From: Thalassospira xianhensis MCCC 1A02616
GTDB lineage: Bacteria > Pseudomonadota > Alphaproteobacteria > Rhodospirillales > Thalassospiraceae
NCBI RefSeq assembly: GCF_003326475.1
Contig: NZ_JPWA01000009.1
Coordinates: 62,001 to 126,000 of the forward strand
Length of the DNA stretch: 64,000 bases
Reading direction: 5' to 3'
Both the position numbers and the translations under genes were made by a program. Of the stretch, positions 61,865 to 64,000 are shown piece after piece. The notes under the pieces are model-generated. The model saw only the letters and a program-made list of their open reading frames with translations. It was not told where the DNA came from and did not search any database. Within the stretch, counting starts at the first letter, position 1. The number at the start of each line of letters is the position of its first letter.

Positions 61865-64000
61865 ATGACCGGCAAAATTGGTTTGCGCGGAAGGCTAATG
61901 CTGGCAATTGTGCCAATCGCCTTACTCGCTGTATGTGCCGCCGCCCTAGCGGTTTTTTCTTTCCAAGTCACAGAACAACAGCAAAAAGTCGTAGCAGAAG
62001 AAGCTATCCCGGCCCTGATTTCCGGCCAGGAACTAAGCGCGTTTAGCGATGCCGTCACCGGCATGGCGCGTCGTGTCACAACTGCGCAATCAGAAGCACA
62101 GTTGGAAAACACGACCAAAGCACTCGGCATGATCGAAAATCGCATGAACGATCAAATCGCCGAGTTGGCCAAATACGATATTGATGGCGAAATACTAAGC
62201 TCATTCTCCCAACAAACCGGGAAGATGATCAATAATATTAATAGCTTGTCCGATATCATGAAGTCACGATTTGACACGCAGAAAACGCGTCAACTTATCA
62301 TGAGTGACATCATTCGCGCCGTGAATGAAATTGAATCGATCACAATCAGTGCCAGTGACATGGCGAGCAGCAATCTGGAAAACAACTTAAGCCAGCTATA
62401 TGGCCTGGTCCGCAATCCGGAGAAAACCAGAGAAGTCTTTCAAACGCTGAATACGCTTCGCGGAGAAGACGCGCCAACAACAAAGAACATGCTGGAACTG
62501 CGCGCGGTGGCACTTAAGATTCCCGCACTGGCCCGCATGACTTTCACGGCAAGCAGCCCCGAAGAACTCGACAAGATCAAGAATTTATCAACGCCGCTTA
62601 TCCCCCAAATGCAAAGTGGCTCAGATGAAATTCCGTCAGATGAAGATCGCGGAACAGCAAGATCGTCGGTTGAAACAATTGCAAATGGTCTGACATCGAA
62701 CGGCAGTAACAATCTGTTCAATTTGCGTCAGAACGAATTCGTTAGCGAAGCTTTACTGACCGATCTGTTGACGCAAACAACGGAAACATCCCAGCAAATG
62801 GGCCAAACCGCGCAACGACTTCTGGAAGATATGCGCGCGAAAATCAACGCTGCCAATCAGGGGGTTACAACCACCATCGGCATTGCGAAAAATATCATGA
62901 TCGGGGTTGCGACCGCAGCACTGATTATTTCTGCACTGATCATATGGCTTTATGTCCAACGCAACCTTTTGGCCCGTCTGATCGGATTGAACGTTGCCAT
63001 GGATCGCTTGACCAAAGGTGACCTTGAAACACCGGTAACCGATCATGGCAGCGACGAAATTGCAGATATGGCATCGGCAGTCGAATTGTTCCGGGAAAAC
63101 GCGAAGGAAGCAGAACGTCTTCGGGAAGAAAACAAAGCCGCAGAAATTCGTGCGGAACAACAACGTCGCGAAGCATTGCTGGAAATGGCAAACGGCTTTG
63201 AAAGCTCCGTCAATGGGCTGGTCACGGAACTGCTGTCCCAGGTTGGTGACATGCGCGATGCCGCCGACAACATGGCACATAACGCCGGTGACAACGTTCA
63301 CCGTGCAATCGAAGTCAGCGAAGCATCCCAGAATGCATCCCAGAATGTCAGCTCGGTCTCGTCCGCAACCGAGGAACTGTCTGCATCGATTGCCGAAATC
63401 GAACGACAGGTTTCCAAGGCCGAGGAAGTTTCCCGCTCTGCCGTTTCCGAAGCCCGCAAATCTGATGAAACGGTTCGCCAGATGTCCGAAACCGCGGATC
63501 GTATCGGCGAAGTCATCGAACTGATCACGACCATCGCCGATCAAACCAACCTTCTGGCTCTTAACGCGACCATCGAAGCCGCGCGGGCCGGGGATGCCGG
63601 CAAGGGCTTTGCCGTTGTGGCAAACGAAGTCAAAAATCTGGCATCCCAAACCCAGCGCGCGACCGAGGATATCGGCAAGCAGATCAATGAAATGCGTTCG
63701 GTCAGCACCGAAGCCGTCGAAATGATTTCGACCATCGCCCAGACCATTGGCGAAATCGATACGATCTCAAGCTCGATCGCAGCCGCCATGCGTCAACAGG
63801 GTGCCGCCACGGCCGAGATTGCCAGCGGTTCCGAAGAAGCCGCCAACGGTGTGCGTCACGTGTCAGAAAACATGCTCAATGTTTCACGTGCTGCCGAAGC
63901 GGTTCAGGTCCTCTCGGGTTCGACCCGCAACACGACCGAAGAACTTCTGCAAAAGGCACATCGCCTTCAGGACGAGGCGAACAACTTTGTCGCCCGCGTT
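61865..64000 (+). CDS. HAMP-containing methyl-accepting chemotaxis protein, 3' end outside window
   Basis: The frame opens at ATG 61865 and runs 712 codons to the window edge without a stop. The first membrane helix is about residues 11-33, a long, helical periplasmic region follows to about 338, the second helix is about 339-366, then HAMP and the MCP coiled coil with tip [22 protein letters not shown]. The sensor region (about 300 residues) has no Cache or PAS motif I recognise and looks like a helical bundle. Only the last part of the signalling domain is missing. Confidence 0.92.
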   Translation, partial: MTGKIGLRGRLMLAIVPIALLAVCAAALAVFSFQVTEQQQKVVAEEAIPALISGQELSAFSDAVTGMARRVTTAQSEAQLENTTKALGMIENRMNDQIAELAKYDIDGEILSSFSQQTGKMINNINSLSDIMKSRFDTQKTRQLIMSDIIRAVNEIESITISASDMASSNLENNLSQLYGLVRNPEKTREVFQTLNTLRGEDAPTTKNMLELRAVALKIPALARMTFTASSPEELDKIKNLSTPLIPQMQSGSDEIPSDEDRGTARSSVETIANGLTSNGSNNLFNLRQNEFVSEALLTDLLTQTTETSQQMGQTAQRLLEDMRAKINAANQGVTTTIGIAKNIMIGVATAALIISALIIWLYVQRNLLARLIGLNVAMDRLTKGDLETPVTDHGSDEIADMASAVELFRENAKEAERLREENKAAEIRAEQQRREALLEMANGFESSVNGLVTELLSQVGDMRDAADNMAHNAGDNVHRAIEVSEASQNASQNVSSVSSATEELSASIAEIERQVSKAEEVSRSAVSEARKSDETVRQMSETADRIGEVIELITTIADQTNLLALNATIEAARAGDAGKGFAVVANEVKNLASQTQRATEDIGKQINEMRSVSTEAVEMISTIAQTIGEIDTISSSIAAAMRQQGAATAEIASGSEEAANGVRHVSENMLNVSRAAEAVQVLSGSTRNTTEELLQKAHRLQDEANNFVARV

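Noticed and set aside
62753-63649. A 298-codon minus-strand frame opposite the last chemoreceptor
   Set aside because: The plus-strand frame has membrane helices, HAMP and the MCP tip, so the minus frame is a shadow.

Overview
The window looks like a chromosomal piece of a free-living, probably marine, alphaproteobacterium of the Rhodospirillales type; the gene families and their order are most reminiscent of Thalassospira. This is an inference from content, not from a database search. The grounds are the block rpsT-dnaA-dnaN-recF-gyrB, the block aroA-cmk-rpsA-sppA-ihfB-lapA-pyrF, the TIGR02300 acidic protein, the Hsp20-DUF1150 pair, three chemoreceptors of different build, and TTT and TRAP carboxylate transporters. 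I see no insertion sequence, prophage or CRISPR array.

Layout: 1-975 holds the end of an LrgA-like gene and a full LrgB-like gene. 1004-6618 holds a Cache chemoreceptor, truA, argG, a YgjP-type metallopeptidase and a LysE-type exporter. 6627-11964 is a transport locus: a LysR regulator facing tctC-tctB-tctA and an ArgE-like M20 deacylase, with a 10+10 bp inverted repeat between them that fits a LysR operator. 12242-16390 encodes two neighbouring class A penicillin-binding proteins on the minus strand. One has every catalytic motif. The other has lost the primary glycosyltransferase glutamate and all three transpeptidase motifs, yet keeps a full-length open frame.

16710-25591 is a catabolic island: a succinate-semialdehyde-type aldehyde dehydrogenase, a LysR regulator and an aspartate-dehydrogenase-like gene on the minus strand, and a DapA-like lyase, an EamA transporter, a 3-hydroxyanthranilate 3,4-dioxygenase and a complete TRAP transporter on the plus strand. 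A TGATATCA palindrome recurs in two of its control regions. 25741-33106 is the replication block (gyrB, recF, dnaN, dnaA, rpsT). 33283-38329 holds an enoyl-CoA hydratase, mutM, a TSUP permease, an MFS exporter and pyrF; 38456-44510 holds lapA-like, ihfB, sppA, rpsA, cmk and aroA, all minus.

44857-55583 is mixed: TIGR02300, tRNA-Ala(GGC), a VanZ-like protein and an unknown membrane protein, a TPR-methyltransferase, two YeeE/YedE half-transporters, a glutamine amidotransferase, a membrane cyclase with a ferredoxin domain, Hsp20 and DUF1150, a metallo-beta-lactamase-fold hydrolase, a soluble double-PAS chemoreceptor and a YcgN cysteine-cluster protein. 55669-61750 carries cobalamin genes (cobB, cobA, cbiD, cobK/cbiJ) interrupted by a SCO copper chaperone and a TauE/UreH-type membrane protein. 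The window ends inside a third, HAMP-type chemoreceptor that begins at 61865.
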